Made by a program: the position numbers and the translations under genes
Notes under the pieces: model-generated
Database searches by the model: none
The model's input: only the letters and a program-made list of their open reading frames with translations
What the model was told of the DNA's origin: nothing
Source: Brevibacterium antiquum
GTDB taxonomy: Bacteria; Actinomycetota; Actinomycetes; Actinomycetales; Brevibacteriaceae
Length of the DNA stretch: 64,000 bases
Direction of reading: 5' to 3'
Assembly (NCBI RefSeq): GCF_016107655.1
Contig: NZ_JABASX010000009.1
Location: forward strand, 124,001-188,000
Shown here: one piece after another, positions 1-7,793 of the stretch
Numbering within the stretch: position 1 is the stretch's first letter
Layout of the letters: each line of letters begins with the position of its first letter

Positions 1-1
1 T

Positions 2-301
2 CGGGTTGCCAAGATCACGGAGCAGCGCGGAGACCTGGTGGGTGGACTGATCGTCGATGAGGGAGAAGAAGTCCTCGTCGTCATGGAGCGCGGTAAGATC
101 GTTCGGTCGAATATCGATGAAGTTCCGGCTAAGGGACGCAACACGATGGGTGTGGTGTTCGCGAAACCGGGCAAGAATGATCGTATTATCGCAGTAACGC
201 GTGGACCCGAGATCGTGGTCGAAGAACTTGACGAAGAAGCTGAGGAACCGGAGGGTGAGGACGTAGAGTCTCAGACCGGCAGCGAGGATGTGGAAGAGTG
301 A
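2..301 (+). CDS. gyrA: DNA gyrase subunit A, C-terminal end (partial)
   Basis: The frame is open from the window edge and ends at 301. It encodes the last turn of the GyrA C-terminal beta-pinwheel, recognisable from [18 protein letters not shown] and [19 protein letters not shown], followed by an acidic tail rich in Glu and Asp. GyrA is the breakage-reunion subunit of gyrase, which introduces negative supercoils. Only about 99 residues are visible, so the catalytic tyrosine lies outside the window. The stop overlaps the GTG start of the DUF3566 gene by four bases, implying co-transcription and translational coupling, as usual in actinobacteria. Confidence 0.95.
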   Translation, partial: RVAKITEQRGDLVGGLIVDEGEEVLVVMERGKIVRSNIDEVPAKGRNTMGVVFAKPGKNDRIIAVTRGPEIVVEELDEEAEEPEGEDVESQTGSEDVEE

Positions 302-1125
302 GCGACAACAAACAGCCAGGCTCAGGCAAGATCATACGCACGTCCAGTGGTTCCACCCGCTTGACGGCAGGATCGTCGAAGAACGGGGAGAAGGCTGATC
401 CTGCGGCCGGCTCGGGAAACTCGGCGGGTTCGGGCAGCTCCGGGAATTCGGGCAAGTCATCCGATAAGACCCGGGTGGTGGCTCCTCCTGCCCCCAAAGC
501 CTCTCCGAAACCCAACCGGGCTCCTTCGGCCGGGCAGTCCTCAGGAGGTTCAGCTGCGGCTGGACAGTCCTCGTCCGGAACTGCTGCGGGCGGCTCCGCG
601 CCTTCGAGCCAGGCAACCGGGTCACAGAAGGCATCGTCCGGAAGCGGCCCTGCCACCTCGGCGATGGGATCAGCGACCAACACCATTCGCGCCAGCTCCG
701 GCAGCGTGAAAATGGGCGTCAAGAACATGGTCGACAGCGGCAAGGGCAATAAGAAGAAAAAGGGCCCGCGCACTGTTCGCCTCACCGTATCGGCGGTGGA
801 CCCGTGGTCGGTCATGAAGATGTCGTTCCTCATGTCCGTGGCTATCGGCATCGCCACCATCGTGGCTTTCGTCGTGCTCTGGGTCGTCCTCCAGGCCACC
901 GGCGTCATGAGCGGTCTTGAAGCGACGATTTCCGAAGTTGCTGGCGCGGAATCGGCTGAGAAAATTGTCGGGATCTTCGGATTCGGCCGAGTCGTGGCAG
1001 CCGGCTTCATCATCGCGGTCATCAACATCGTACTGATGACTGCCCTGTCGACTTTGGCTGCGTTCATCTACAACATCGGATCCCTCATTGCGGGTGGGTT
1101 CCATCTGACGCTGACCGACGACTGA
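298..1125 (+). CDS. DUF3566 domain membrane protein
   Basis: A 275-residue protein starting at GTG within the gyrA stop. Residues 1 to about 150 are low-complexity Ser/Gly/Ala/Pro, probably disordered and cytoplasmic. A basic stretch ([23 protein letters not shown]) and two hydrophobic segments at about 178-205 and 237-270 follow; this C-terminal half is the DUF3566 domain. The family sits directly after gyrA in many actinobacteria and is suspected of a role in cell envelope or division, but no biochemical function is established. The Ser-rich N-terminus is longer than in many relatives. Confidence 0.9.
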   Translation: MSDNKQPGSGKIIRTSSGSTRLTAGSSKNGEKADPAAGSGNSAGSGSSGNSGKSSDKTRVVAPPAPKASPKPNRAPSAGQSSGGSAAAGQSSSGTAAGGSAPSSQATGSQKASSGSGPATSAMGSATNTIRASSGSVKMGVKNMVDSGKGNKKKKGPRTVRLTVSAVDPWSVMKMSFLMSVAIGIATIVAFVVLWVVLQATGVMSGLEATISEVAGAESAEKIVGIFGFGRVVAAGFIIAVINIVLMTALSTLAAFIYNIGSLIAGGFHLTLTDD

Positions 1126-1198
1126 GAACCGACGACTGAGACCAGCAACAGCCTGGTTCGGGGCTCATCTGCCCCACCCTGACTCCAGAAGCCGACGG

Positions 1199-1232
1199 CG
1201 GCTCGGAATCCCAACTCGGGAATTCCGAGCCG
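1199..1232 (+). terminator. Hairpin after gyrA-DUF3566
   Basis: An 11-bp perfect stem (CGGCTCGGAAT with its complement at 1222-1232) around a 12-base loop lies about 75 bases after the DUF3566 stop. There is no long T tract, so termination is inferred from position and stem strength. Confidence 0.6.
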
Positions 1233-1301
1233 TTGTCAGCCGGGTCAGGGCCGATCTCAGAGTATGCTGGGGTCATGTGAGGCGAGTCACTGTCAGCCGA
1301 T

Positions 1302-1330
1302 TTGTGTTGGAATGAGCCGTTGGGTATCGT
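1302..1330 (+). promoter_or_regulatory. Probable promoter of tRNA-Ile
   Basis: TTGTGT at 1302-1307 and TATCGT at 1325-1330 are separated by 17 bases, and the mature tRNA begins 27 bases downstream. This fits a sigma-70-type promoter for the tRNA transcript. Confidence 0.5.
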
Positions 1331-1356
1331 TTTACTTCGGGTTCACCCCCTGAAAA

Positions 1357-1430
1357 GGGCCTATAGCTCAGGCGGTTAGAGCGCTTCGCTGATAACGAAG
1401 AGGTCCCTGGTTCAAGTCCAGGTAGGCCCA
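1357..1430 (+). tRNA. tRNA-Ile (GAT)
   Basis: A 74-nt cloverleaf: acceptor arm GGGCCTA pairs with TAGGCCC, the anticodon stem-loop carries GAT, and the T loop is GGTTCAAGTCC. No 3' CCA is encoded. It sits in the gyrA-tRNA-Ile-tRNA-Ala order typical of actinobacterial chromosomes. Confidence 0.97.
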
Positions 1431-1449
1431 CATCCTTTCGAGGAGGATC

Positions 1450-1566
1450 ATGAAGAAATGGATTCTCAGTGGTCTCACACTTGTGGGACTCGGAGTTTTC
1501 TTCCGGTGGCGGCACGGTAATCAGAGTGCCCAGGCCGAATGGTCCGAACACACGGACTCGGTGTGA
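1450..1566 (+). CDS. DLW-39-like small protein (38 residues)
   Basis: A perfect AGGAGG site at 1441-1446 precedes ATG by three bases. The 38-residue product begins MKKWILSGLTLVGLGVFF, a short N-terminal hydrophobic helix, then a basic turn and an acidic tail ending AEWSEHTDSV. The length, the hydrophobic N-terminus, the aromatic residue after the acidic/alanine run and the position between tRNA-Ile and tRNA-Ala match the actinobacterial DLW-39 family of tiny proteins. Here the signature DLW reads AEW. The function is unknown; it is probably a membrane-associated microprotein. The family match comes from memory of pattern and synteny. Confidence 0.75.
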   Translation: MKKWILSGLTLVGLGVFFRWRHGNQSAQAEWSEHTDSV

Positions 1567-1581
1567 AGGCGATTCCCTTCT

Positions 1582-1657
1582 GGGGGTATGGCGCAATTGG
1601 TAGCGCACCTGCTTTGCAAGCAGGGGGTTAGGGGTTCGAGTCCCCTTACCTCCACCA
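1582..1657 (+). tRNA. tRNA-Ala (TGC), copy 1
   Basis: The mature 73-nt tRNA spans 1582-1654 and is followed by an encoded CCA (1655-1657). The acceptor arm GGGGGTA/TACCTCC includes the G3-U70 wobble pair that identifies alanine tRNA; the anticodon loop carries TGC. An identical 73-nt copy lies at 6108-6180. Confidence 0.97.
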
Positions 1658-1663
1658 GAAACA

Positions 1664-1698
1664 CGAAGGCTCCGGACCAGTATGGTTCGGAGCCTTCG
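1664..1698 (+). terminator. Hairpin after tRNA-Ala copy 1
   Basis: A perfect 11-bp stem (CGAAGGCTCCG and its complement) with a 13-base loop starts seven bases after the tRNA CCA end. It probably terminates the tRNA transcript and may also serve the convergent CHAP reading frame. Confidence 0.7.
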
Positions 1699-1717
1699 TC
1701 GTTCTGGAGGGGAACTG

Positions 1718-2198
1718 TCAGGCTCGCCAGTAGCCCAAGTATGCGTCGATCTCACCGTCGAAGGCATGAAGGTCCGATCGCCGTTGTAGGTCTGCTGCCA
1801 GACCTGCCCCTCGTAGTAGATGCCGATATGGCCGTAGACGCTGGTCTCGGCACCATCGCCCCAGACGAGGATGTCACCATTCTCGAACTTCTGGTCCGTG
1901 TGCCAATTGAATCCGCTCTCCGCCATGTGCTGACCGCCGATGCCGCCCTTCTGATAGTCCACGGCATTTCCCCAGGTGCTGGGGTCGACGCCATGGACTT
2001 CCTCCAGGGCGCGGGAGATCAGGCTCACGCACTCCCCTTGAAACGTGCCCTGCGAGTGCGCAAGGCCCTGACCTCTGTTCCGCCAACGGTGGCTGTCGAG
2101 GCCTCAGCGCTGGTGGCAGAGGTACCGGTGCCGACCAGGGTTGCGCCGGCAATCGTCGTTGCCGCCAAGGTCTTCGTGGTTACGGTTTTCAGGTTCAT
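1718..2198 (-). pseudogene. Secreted CHAP-domain peptidoglycan hydrolase, broken by two frameshifts
   Basis: Read on the minus strand, three frames join into one protein. The first frame (from ATG at 2198) gives a signal peptide, MNLKTVTTKTLAATTIAGAT and onward to an Ala-x-Ala site. The middle frame (about 2073 to 1767) gives a CHAP domain with catalytic Cys in QGECVSLISRA and His in GHIGIYY. The last frame gives the expected C-terminus FDGEIDAYLGYWRA and stop at 1720-1718. Both joins need one extra base, near 2073 (in a GG run) and near 1766 (in a CC run). CHAP enzymes are amidases or endopeptidases that cleave cell-wall peptide bridges. As written, no intact product is possible. The lesions are either real decay or homopolymer sequencing errors. 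Confidence 0.8.
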
Positions 2199-2563
2199 TC
2201 CTCATCCGTTCGTTCCGCGTGACACTGTGGTGAGAGGCACTGTGATTAGAAGCAGTGTGCCTCCGGTATCGACGGCAACAACTGCCCTGAGCGGACTTCG
2301 CCGCTGGTAAAGGGTGCACAGTGAACTGTGAGGGCACGTCTGCGTTTTCGGCACCTGCCGTTCATCGACCAGTTGTTGACCGGATGAGATGATAGACGAA
2401 GTCAGCGGTGCAGATTGAGGTTTTCCCCACCGACAATTCGGTGCCGACGGAATAAGCTGGAGTGTATTCTCGTTGACACCCTTGTCTGCGCGCACAGTTG
2501 GCTGCTGTGAGCAGTTTCCCGCCCAGTCCGGGCGATGACAGACCCTTTGATCGGAGCACCCCC
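2199..2563. other. Intergenic stretch upstream of the MFS gene
   Basis: This stretch separates the divergent CHAP pseudogene and the MFS gene. I see a consensus-like TTGACA at 2473-2478 but no good -10 at 16-18 bases, and no stable hairpin, tRNA or convincing small gene. Coding could begin as early as 2498 on the plus strand, but the better ribosome site is just before 2564. Confidence 0.4.
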
Positions 2564-4078
2564 TTGTCCAGCGACACCTCTCACTCACGTGCGAACGACG
2601 CACAGGCTGAATCCATCGATCCTGCCGGAATGCGGGTGATCTGGTTGCTCCTGGTGGCCGCTTTCGTCGCGATCCTCAACGAAACGACGATGGCCATTGC
2701 AATCCCAGAGCTCAACGCTTCGCTCGGGATCCCGCCGGAGCTCGGCCAGTGGCTGACCAGTGCGTTCATGCTCACCATGGCCGTCGTGATTCCGACGACC
2801 GGATTCCTCCTGCAGCGCTTCAGCACCCGCCAGATCTTCCTGGCGGCTATGATCCTGTTCTCCGCGGGCACCCTGATCTGCCTCGTGGCTCCCGGATTCA
2901 CCGTCCTGCTCGTCGGACGCGTCGTCCAGGCAGCGGGCACCGGCATCATGATGCCCCTGCTGATGACGACGATGATGAATGTCGTCCCAGCACACTCACG
3001 CGGTCGCATGATGGGCCGAGTCGGCCTCGTCATCTCACTCGCACCGGCAATCGGTCCGACGATGTCGGGCATCGTGCTCGATTCTCTGGGATGGCGCTGG
3101 CTGTTCGCCATCGTCCTGCCGATCGCACTCATCGCACTCGGGCTCGGCGCGAAGTGGATGACGAACCTGGGTGAGAGTACCCACGCACCGATCGACTACG
3201 TCTCCGTCGTTCTCTCCGTCTTCGCCTTCGGCGGAATCGTCTTCGGCCTCAGCCAGTTCGGCGGAGGACATGGCGGCGATGCGGGAGGAAGCTCATCAAC
3301 CGGCTTCGCGTGGACTGCGATCGCCGCCGGACTCGTCTTCCTGGCCCTGTTCGCCTGGCGACAGCTGATGCTGCAGAAGGAGGATCGGGCGCTGCTCGAC
3401 CTGCGCGTCTTCTCCGCGAAGAACTATGTCATCGCGGTCATCATCATGGCCGTCGTCGCACTGGCCATGTTCGGTACCTTCTCCCTGCTTCCGCTTTACC
3501 TGCAGAACGTTGCCGGGCTCAACGCCACCCAGTCCGGTCTCGTCCTTCTGCCGGGATCGATCCTCATGGGCGTCCTTGCTCCCATCATGGGCCGCATCTA
3601 CGACGCACGAGGCCCCAGGACCCTGCTGGTGCCAGGATCGATCATGATCGCTGCATCGATGTTCGCGTACTCTTTGGTCGGCGTGGGCAGTCCGACCTGG
3701 GTCCTCGTCGTCATCCAGACCGTTATGTCTTTGGGACTGGCCGCGTCGTTCACGCCCCTGTTCTCCGCCTCCCTGGGGTCGCTCGATCGCAAGCTGTACT
3801 CGCATGGATCCGCTGCGCTCAACACCATGCAGCAGGTGGCAGGAGCTGCCGGAACTGCGCTTCTCATCTCGATCTACTCCTCCGCGCTGCACTCGGGTGA
3901 GGCCGCAGGACGTTCCGTTGCGGAGTCGGGTGCGCCGGGAGCGCACAATGCGTTCCTGCTGGCCGCAATCATCGCTCTGGTGCCCGTAGTGCTCTCGTTC
4001 TTCATCAAGAAGCCCGAGGACCAGGAGGACGTCCCCGCCGAGGTGGTCAACTCGACTGCGGAGACACCAGCCGAATGA
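2564..4078 (+). CDS. DHA2-type MFS drug efflux transporter (14 TM)
   Basis: About 504 residues from TTG 2564, which follows GGAG at a 7-base spacing. An in-frame TTG at 2498 would give 526 residues without a ribosome site. It begins transmembrane at MRVIWLLLVAAFVAILNETT, with the motif-C-like stretch VISLAPAIGPTMSGIVLD and about 14 hydrophobic segments, like EmrB/QacA proton-drug antiporters. A Gly/Ser-rich loop (GGGHGGDAGGSSS) lies near the middle. The C-terminal tail is acidic (KKPEDQEDVPAE). The substrate cannot be told from sequence. There is no adjacent regulator on this strand. It converges with the next MFS gene across a strong terminator. Confidence 0.85.
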   Translation: MSSDTSHSRANDAQAESIDPAGMRVIWLLLVAAFVAILNETTMAIAIPELNASLGIPPELGQWLTSAFMLTMAVVIPTTGFLLQRFSTRQIFLAAMILFSAGTLICLVAPGFTVLLVGRVVQAAGTGIMMPLLMTTMMNVVPAHSRGRMMGRVGLVISLAPAIGPTMSGIVLDSLGWRWLFAIVLPIALIALGLGAKWMTNLGESTHAPIDYVSVVLSVFAFGGIVFGLSQFGGGHGGDAGGSSSTGFAWTAIAAGLVFLALFAWRQLMLQKEDRALLDLRVFSAKNYVIAVIIMAVVALAMFGTFSLLPLYLQNVAGLNATQSGLVLLPGSILMGVLAPIMGRIYDARGPRTLLVPGSIMIAASMFAYSLVGVGSPTWVLVVIQTVMSLGLAASFTPLFSASLGSLDRKLYSHGSAALNTMQQVAGAAGTALLISIYSSALHSGEAAGRSVAESGAPGAHNAFLLAAIIALVPVVLSFFIKKPEDQEDVPAEVVNSTAETPAE

Positions 4079-4093
4079 TCTGATCTGAGGTTC

Positions 4094-4146
4094 GATGCGG
4101 CCCAGGTGTGCTGACCCGTCAGGGCCCAGCAGACCTGGGCCGCATC
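4094..4146. terminator. Bidirectional terminator between convergent MFS genes
   Basis: A perfect 14-bp stem (GATGCGGCCCAGGT at 4094-4107 with its complement at 4133-4146) lies between two convergent stop codons, so it can serve both genes. Confidence 0.75.
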
Positions 4147-4167
4147 GCGTTGAGGCCCAGGGCTTAG

Positions 4168-5424
4168 TCAGGCGGACTGCCCGGTCTGGGCGATCACATT
4201 CTGCGCGGCCACGGTGTGCGGCTCCCCGGCTGCTGCTTGTCGCCCGGCATCCGGCGCGGTTGAACTGCGACGCAGCTCTCCGCCCCGGCTGAAACCGGCG
4301 ATGACGAGAACGACAAGGCCGGCGGCTGTGACCAGAGAGCCCGCCCACAGTGGTGATGCGTAGCCGAGGCCAGCGGCGATGGTGATTCCGCCGATCCAGG
4401 CACCGAAGGCGTTGCCCACGTTGAAGGCCGCGATATTGGCACCCGATCCCAGCGTCTGAGCCTCTTTGGAATGACGCATGATGCGCATCTGCATCGCCGG
4501 CACTGTGGCGAAGCCGAAGCCGCCCATGAACACCAGTGCGATGATCGTGGCGGCCTGGCTTCCCGCGACCTGGGAGAACACACCCAGGATGATGACGAGT
4601 CCGATGAGCAGGGTGACCAGCGTGGCCCCGAGGCTCTTGTCTGCGGCCCGTCCCCCGAGGAAGTTGCCGATGAAGAGTCCGACTCCGAAGAGGACGAGAA
4701 GCCAGGGCACCGATGAGCTGGCAAATCCCGAGACCCCCGTCAGCGTGAAGGCCATGTAGCTGAAGGCCCCGAACATTCCCCCGTAGCCGAGGATCGTGAT
4801 GAGAATCGATGCCCATACCTGCCCGGACCGGAAGATCCGGAACTCGCCGAGGATGCTGCCGGTGCCGCTCGCCTGCGCAGTTAACGCCGGGATGAGAAGG
4901 ACGATGCCGACGAGTGCGATGACCCCGATGATGGAGATCACCCAGAATGTCGATCGCCAGCCGGCGGCCTGACCGAGGAAGGTGCCCAGGGGCACGCCGA
5001 GAACGTTGGCACTGGTGAGACCGGCGAACATCATTGAAATCGCGGCTGCTTGGCGATGTGGTGCAACGAGGCCAGCGGCGACAACGGAGCCGATTCCGAA
5101 GAAGGCACCGTGGCAGAGTGCGGCGACGATTCGACCGATCATCATCATGTCGTAGCTCGGTGCGAGAGCGGAGAGGACATTGCCGATGATGAACAGAACC
5201 ATGAGCACGACGAGTGCGACCTTGCGGTTGACGCGGGTCAGAGCCACCGTGATGAGGATGGCGCCGACGGCGACGGCGAGGGCATATCCCGAGATCAGAT
5301 AGCCGGCGACGGTCTCGGAGACCCCGAAGTCGGCGGACACCTCGGGCAGCAGGCCCATGATGACGAACTCCGTGAGTCCGATTCCGAACCCGCCGATGGC
5401 GAGAGCGAGAAGTGCGAGTGGCAT
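4168..5424 (-). CDS. DHA1-type MFS efflux transporter (AraJ/YdhP/Cmx-like)
   Basis: A 418-residue 12-TM protein starting MPLALLALAIGGFGIGLTEF, with the family hallmark GLTEFVIMGLLPEVSADFGVS and the N-half stretch RIVAALCHGAFFGIGSVVAA typical of AraJ, YdhP and chloramphenicol-efflux Cmx proteins. I chose ATG 5424 because GGGGGAGA lies just upstream; the frame stays open further upstream without transporter sequence. It is divergent from a MarR regulator, a common arrangement for regulator-controlled efflux pumps. Expected to export drugs or sugars by proton antiport; the substrate is unknown. Confidence 0.85.
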   Translation of the reverse strand: MPLALLALAIGGFGIGLTEFVIMGLLPEVSADFGVSETVAGYLISGYALAVAVGAILITVALTRVNRKVALVVLMVLFIIGNVLSALAPSYDMMMIGRIVAALCHGAFFGIGSVVAAGLVAPHRQAAAISMMFAGLTSANVLGVPLGTFLGQAAGWRSTFWVISIIGVIALVGIVLLIPALTAQASGTGSILGEFRIFRSGQVWASILITILGYGGMFGAFSYMAFTLTGVSGFASSSVPWLLVLFGVGLFIGNFLGGRAADKSLGATLVTLLIGLVIILGVFSQVAGSQAATIIALVFMGGFGFATVPAMQMRIMRHSKEAQTLGSGANIAAFNVGNAFGAWIGGITIAAGLGYASPLWAGSLVTAAGLVVLVIAGFSRGGELRRSSTAPDAGRQAAAGEPHTVAAQNVIAQTGQSA

Positions 5425-5467
5425 GGTGTGTCTCCCCCTTCGCACCAAGACGGCGGACCACCTTGGC

Positions 5468-5547
5468 GCGTGTGCAATAGAAGGCGTATGCAGTAATTGC
5501 AAGCGCAACGGTATTAATACTTGCACACGCGTTATATCCGCGCAAGT
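5468..5547. promoter_or_regulatory. Divergent MFS/MarR control region with palindromes
   Basis: GCGTGTGCAA at 5468-5477 recurs as its exact complement at 5521-5530. A second imperfect palindrome, ACTTGC-N17-GCAAGT, spans 5519-5547. A -10-like TATTCT lies at 5552-5557, upstream of the MarR gene. MarR proteins usually bind such sites over divergent promoters, so these are candidate operators. Confidence 0.5.
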
Positions 5548-5586
5548 GGTGTATTCTGTGGTGAAGACGATCTGAAGGAGAGACAC

Positions 5587-6036
5587 ATGGGCATCAGAGA
5601 TGACGCAGTCGAGATCCGGTCTCGTGGCTGGCGTACTCTTGCTGCTCTGCACGCATTGATCGAGACCGAGCTGGAGCGCTCTCTGCAGCGCGAGCATCAG
5701 CTTTCGGTCGTCGAATACACGGTCCTGGACGCACTCAGCCGGCAGGACGGCTGGCACATGAGGATGCGGCAGCTGGCCCGTGCGGCAGCCTTGTCGAGCA
5801 GCGCCACGACTCGTCTCGTCACCCGTCTTGAGGATCGCGGACTCCTGACGAGGATCCTCTGCGATGACGACCGTCGGGGAATCTACACCGAACTCACCGA
5901 GGCCGGATGGAAACTGTTCGCCGCCGCCCGCCCGACGCATGATCAGGTTCTCGAAGCGGCGCTGGCCGATGCCGGCGAAGTGCCGGAGCTGGAGCCTCTG
6001 GTCACTGCTCTGCACTCCGAGGTGGCCCAGGCTTAG
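5587..6036 (+). CDS. MarR-family transcriptional regulator
   Basis: A 149-residue protein with ribosome site GAAGGAGAG before ATG 5587. The winged-helix core is clear: LSVVEYTVLDALSRQDG, then MRQLARAAALSSSATTRLVT as the recognition helix region, then the wing DRGLLTRILCDDDRRGIYTE. MarR dimers sense small ligands and release DNA. It is divergent from the DHA1 efflux gene and probably represses it and itself through the palindromes at 5468-5547. Confidence 0.9.
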   Translation: MGIRDDAVEIRSRGWRTLAALHALIETELERSLQREHQLSVVEYTVLDALSRQDGWHMRMRQLARAAALSSSATTRLVTRLEDRGLLTRILCDDDRRGIYTELTEAGWKLFAAARPTHDQVLEAALADAGEVPELEPLVTALHSEVAQA

Positions 6037-6064
6037 GCGCGGCCCCTCGGGCTCCTGCCTCCGA

Positions 6065-6094
6065 TTGCGCAGTCAGCGTCTGAGCGGGTAATAT
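6065..6094 (+). promoter_or_regulatory. Probable promoter of tRNA-Ala copy 2
   Basis: TTGCGC at 6065-6070 and TAATAT at 6089-6094, 18 bases apart, lie 13 bases before the mature tRNA 5' end. This copy therefore has its own promoter. Confidence 0.55.
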
Positions 6095-6107
6095 CGGTCT
6101 GTACTCC

Positions 6108-6180
6108 GGGGGTATGGCGCAATTGGTAGCGCACCTGCTTTGCAAGCAGGGGGTTAGGGGTTCGAGTCCCCTTACCTCCA
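6108..6180 (+). tRNA. tRNA-Ala (TGC), copy 2
   Basis: Identical over all 73 nt to copy 1 at 1582-1654, including the G3-U70 pair and the TGC anticodon. Unlike copy 1, the next bases are CTC, so no CCA is encoded. Flanking sequences of the two copies are unrelated. Confidence 0.97.
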
Positions 6181-6215
6181 CTCGAGAAGCTATTGAGACA
6201 GCACTCGTAAAAGAA

Positions 6216-6254
6216 GATCCCGCCGACAGCGATATGGACGCTGTCGGCGGGATC
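6216..6254. terminator. Terminator between tRNA-Ala copy 2 and the aldehyde dehydrogenase gene
   Basis: A perfect 16-bp stem (GATCCCGCCGACAGCG and its complement) with a 7-base loop, followed by TTTGTCT on the plus strand. It lies between convergent genes. Confidence 0.85.
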
Positions 6255-6283
6255 TTTGTCTATTCAGATCTGAGGATCGGTCC

Positions 6284-7657
6284 TCAGGCGTGAACGCGGA
6301 TCAGGTGTTCGTTCGTGAACGCCTGGAATGCCCACTGGGCGTTCTCGCGGCCGTAGCCCGAGCGGTTGATTCCGCCGAACGGGTACTCCGGTCCCGATTC
6401 CATGTGGGAGTTGATGAGCGTCATTCCTGCGTTGATCTTGGCGCCGAATTCCTCTCCCTTTTCGAGGTCATCGGTCCAGACCGAGCTCATCAGGCCGTAT
6501 TCGGTGTCATTGGCCAGACGCAGCGCATCCTCTTCGTCCTTGGCCCGGTAGACCATGACCGCGGGTCCGAAGAGCTCGTTGCAGCCGAGGTCCGACTTCG
6601 GATCGATGTCGGAGATCACGGCCGGCGACATGAACCAGCCGGGACGGTCGAGCTTCTTGCCACCGGTGTGCAATGTGGCACCATCGGCCACAGCCTTCTC
6701 GATCATTGCCACGACCTCGTCGCGAGCACCCTCGGAGGAGACAGGGCCCATGCCGACGTCGGGGTCATCGAAGGTTGAGACCTTGGTGGCCTCCGCGGCC
6801 TTGACGGCCTCGGCGAGGAATTCGTCGTAGAGATCATCGACGACGATCATGCGCTTCGGTGAGGTGCAGACCTGACCGGCGTTCGCCAGGCGCAGGCCGA
6901 CGAGCTTCTGAGCCAGTGCCGGCACGTCCTTCGAATCGAGGACGACGGCGGGATCATTGCCGCCGAGTTCGAGGACGGCGCGCTTGTAGTACTTGGCGGC
7001 GATGGCGGCCACGGAGGCGCCGGCACCCTCGGAACCGGTGAGCGAGAAGCCCTTGACGCGGAAGTCCTTGAGGACCTCCTCGGCGTGGGAACTGTCGAGG
7101 TAGATGTTCTGGTAGACACCCTTGGGCAGGCCAGCCTCGGTGAGGAGGTCCTCGAAGTACTGCGAGGACTTCGGGCAGATCGAGGCCTGCTTCATGATGA
7201 TCGAGTTGCCGACCATGAGGTTGGGCAGCACGAAGCGGGCGATCTGGTTGTAGGGGAAGTTCCACGGCATGATGCCCAGCAGAACGCCCAGCGGCTGGTG
7301 GCGGACATAGCTGCTGGCCGCACCCGCTGCTGCGAGGTGTGTGGGGGCCAGGTGGGTGGCGGCGTTATCGGCCATCCACCGTGCCGTGCGGGCGACCTTG
7401 TCCACCTCGCCCAGTCCCTGCTTCTTGACCTTGCCCATCTCACGGCCGATGATGTCGGTCATCTCATCTGCATTGGCATCGACGAGGTCGGCGAACTTCC
7501 GCAGGATCGTCGCGCGCTCATGGAGCGGCGTTTCCTTCCACGAAAGGTGAGCCTCGTGGGCGCGATCGATGTAACCGGGGATCTCTTCCTTGGGAACGGA
7601 GGCGAACTCCTCCTCGACTTCACCGGTATTAGCATTTGTCACTGCGAACTTGCTCAT
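6284..7657 (-). CDS. NAD(P)-dependent aldehyde dehydrogenase (succinate-semialdehyde dehydrogenase type)
   Basis: A 457-residue ALDH-superfamily enzyme; ATG 7657 is chosen for the GAGAGG ribosome site and the typical N-terminus MSKFAVTNANTGEVEEEF. Active-site residues are present: Asn133 in PWNFP, Glu230 in VLELGGNDP and the nucleophile Cys264 in NAGQVCTSPKRM. Length and motifs fit the NADP-type succinate-semialdehyde dehydrogenases (GabD/Sad group), which oxidise semialdehydes to acids. It appears monocistronic and shares a bidirectional terminator with tRNA-Ala. The exact substrate is not provable from sequence. Confidence 0.88.
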   Translation of the reverse strand: MSKFAVTNANTGEVEEEFASVPKEEIPGYIDRAHEAHLSWKETPLHERATILRKFADLVDANADEMTDIIGREMGKVKKQGLGEVDKVARTARWMADNAATHLAPTHLAAAGAASSYVRHQPLGVLLGIMPWNFPYNQIARFVLPNLMVGNSIIMKQASICPKSSQYFEDLLTEAGLPKGVYQNIYLDSSHAEEVLKDFRVKGFSLTGSEGAGASVAAIAAKYYKRAVLELGGNDPAVVLDSKDVPALAQKLVGLRLANAGQVCTSPKRMIVVDDLYDEFLAEAVKAAEATKVSTFDDPDVGMGPVSSEGARDEVVAMIEKAVADGATLHTGGKKLDRPGWFMSPAVISDIDPKSDLGCNELFGPAVMVYRAKDEEDALRLANDTEYGLMSSVWTDDLEKGEEFGAKINAGMTLINSHMESGPEYPFGGINRSGYGRENAQWAFQAFTNEHLIRVHA

Positions 7658-7793
7658 GAACGTCCTCTCGGGCATAGGAAACGGCGATACAGGGTCAACA
7701 AGAAGAATGGCGTGCACATTCCACGAGGGCAAGTCTGTCCCATTTCCGGGCTAGGAGCGAGTGTGTCTCAGTTCAGATGGGCCACGGCAGTGA

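Noticed and set aside
1588..2310. Plus-strand frame starting inside tRNA-Ala copy 1
   Set aside because: It begins by translating the tRNA and then runs antisense to the CHAP pseudogene.
3296..5545. A 749-codon open frame on the minus strand across two MFS genes
   Set aside because: It is Arg/His/Gly-rich with no domain, lies antisense to or out of frame with recognised transporters, and reflects the GC-rich codon pattern.
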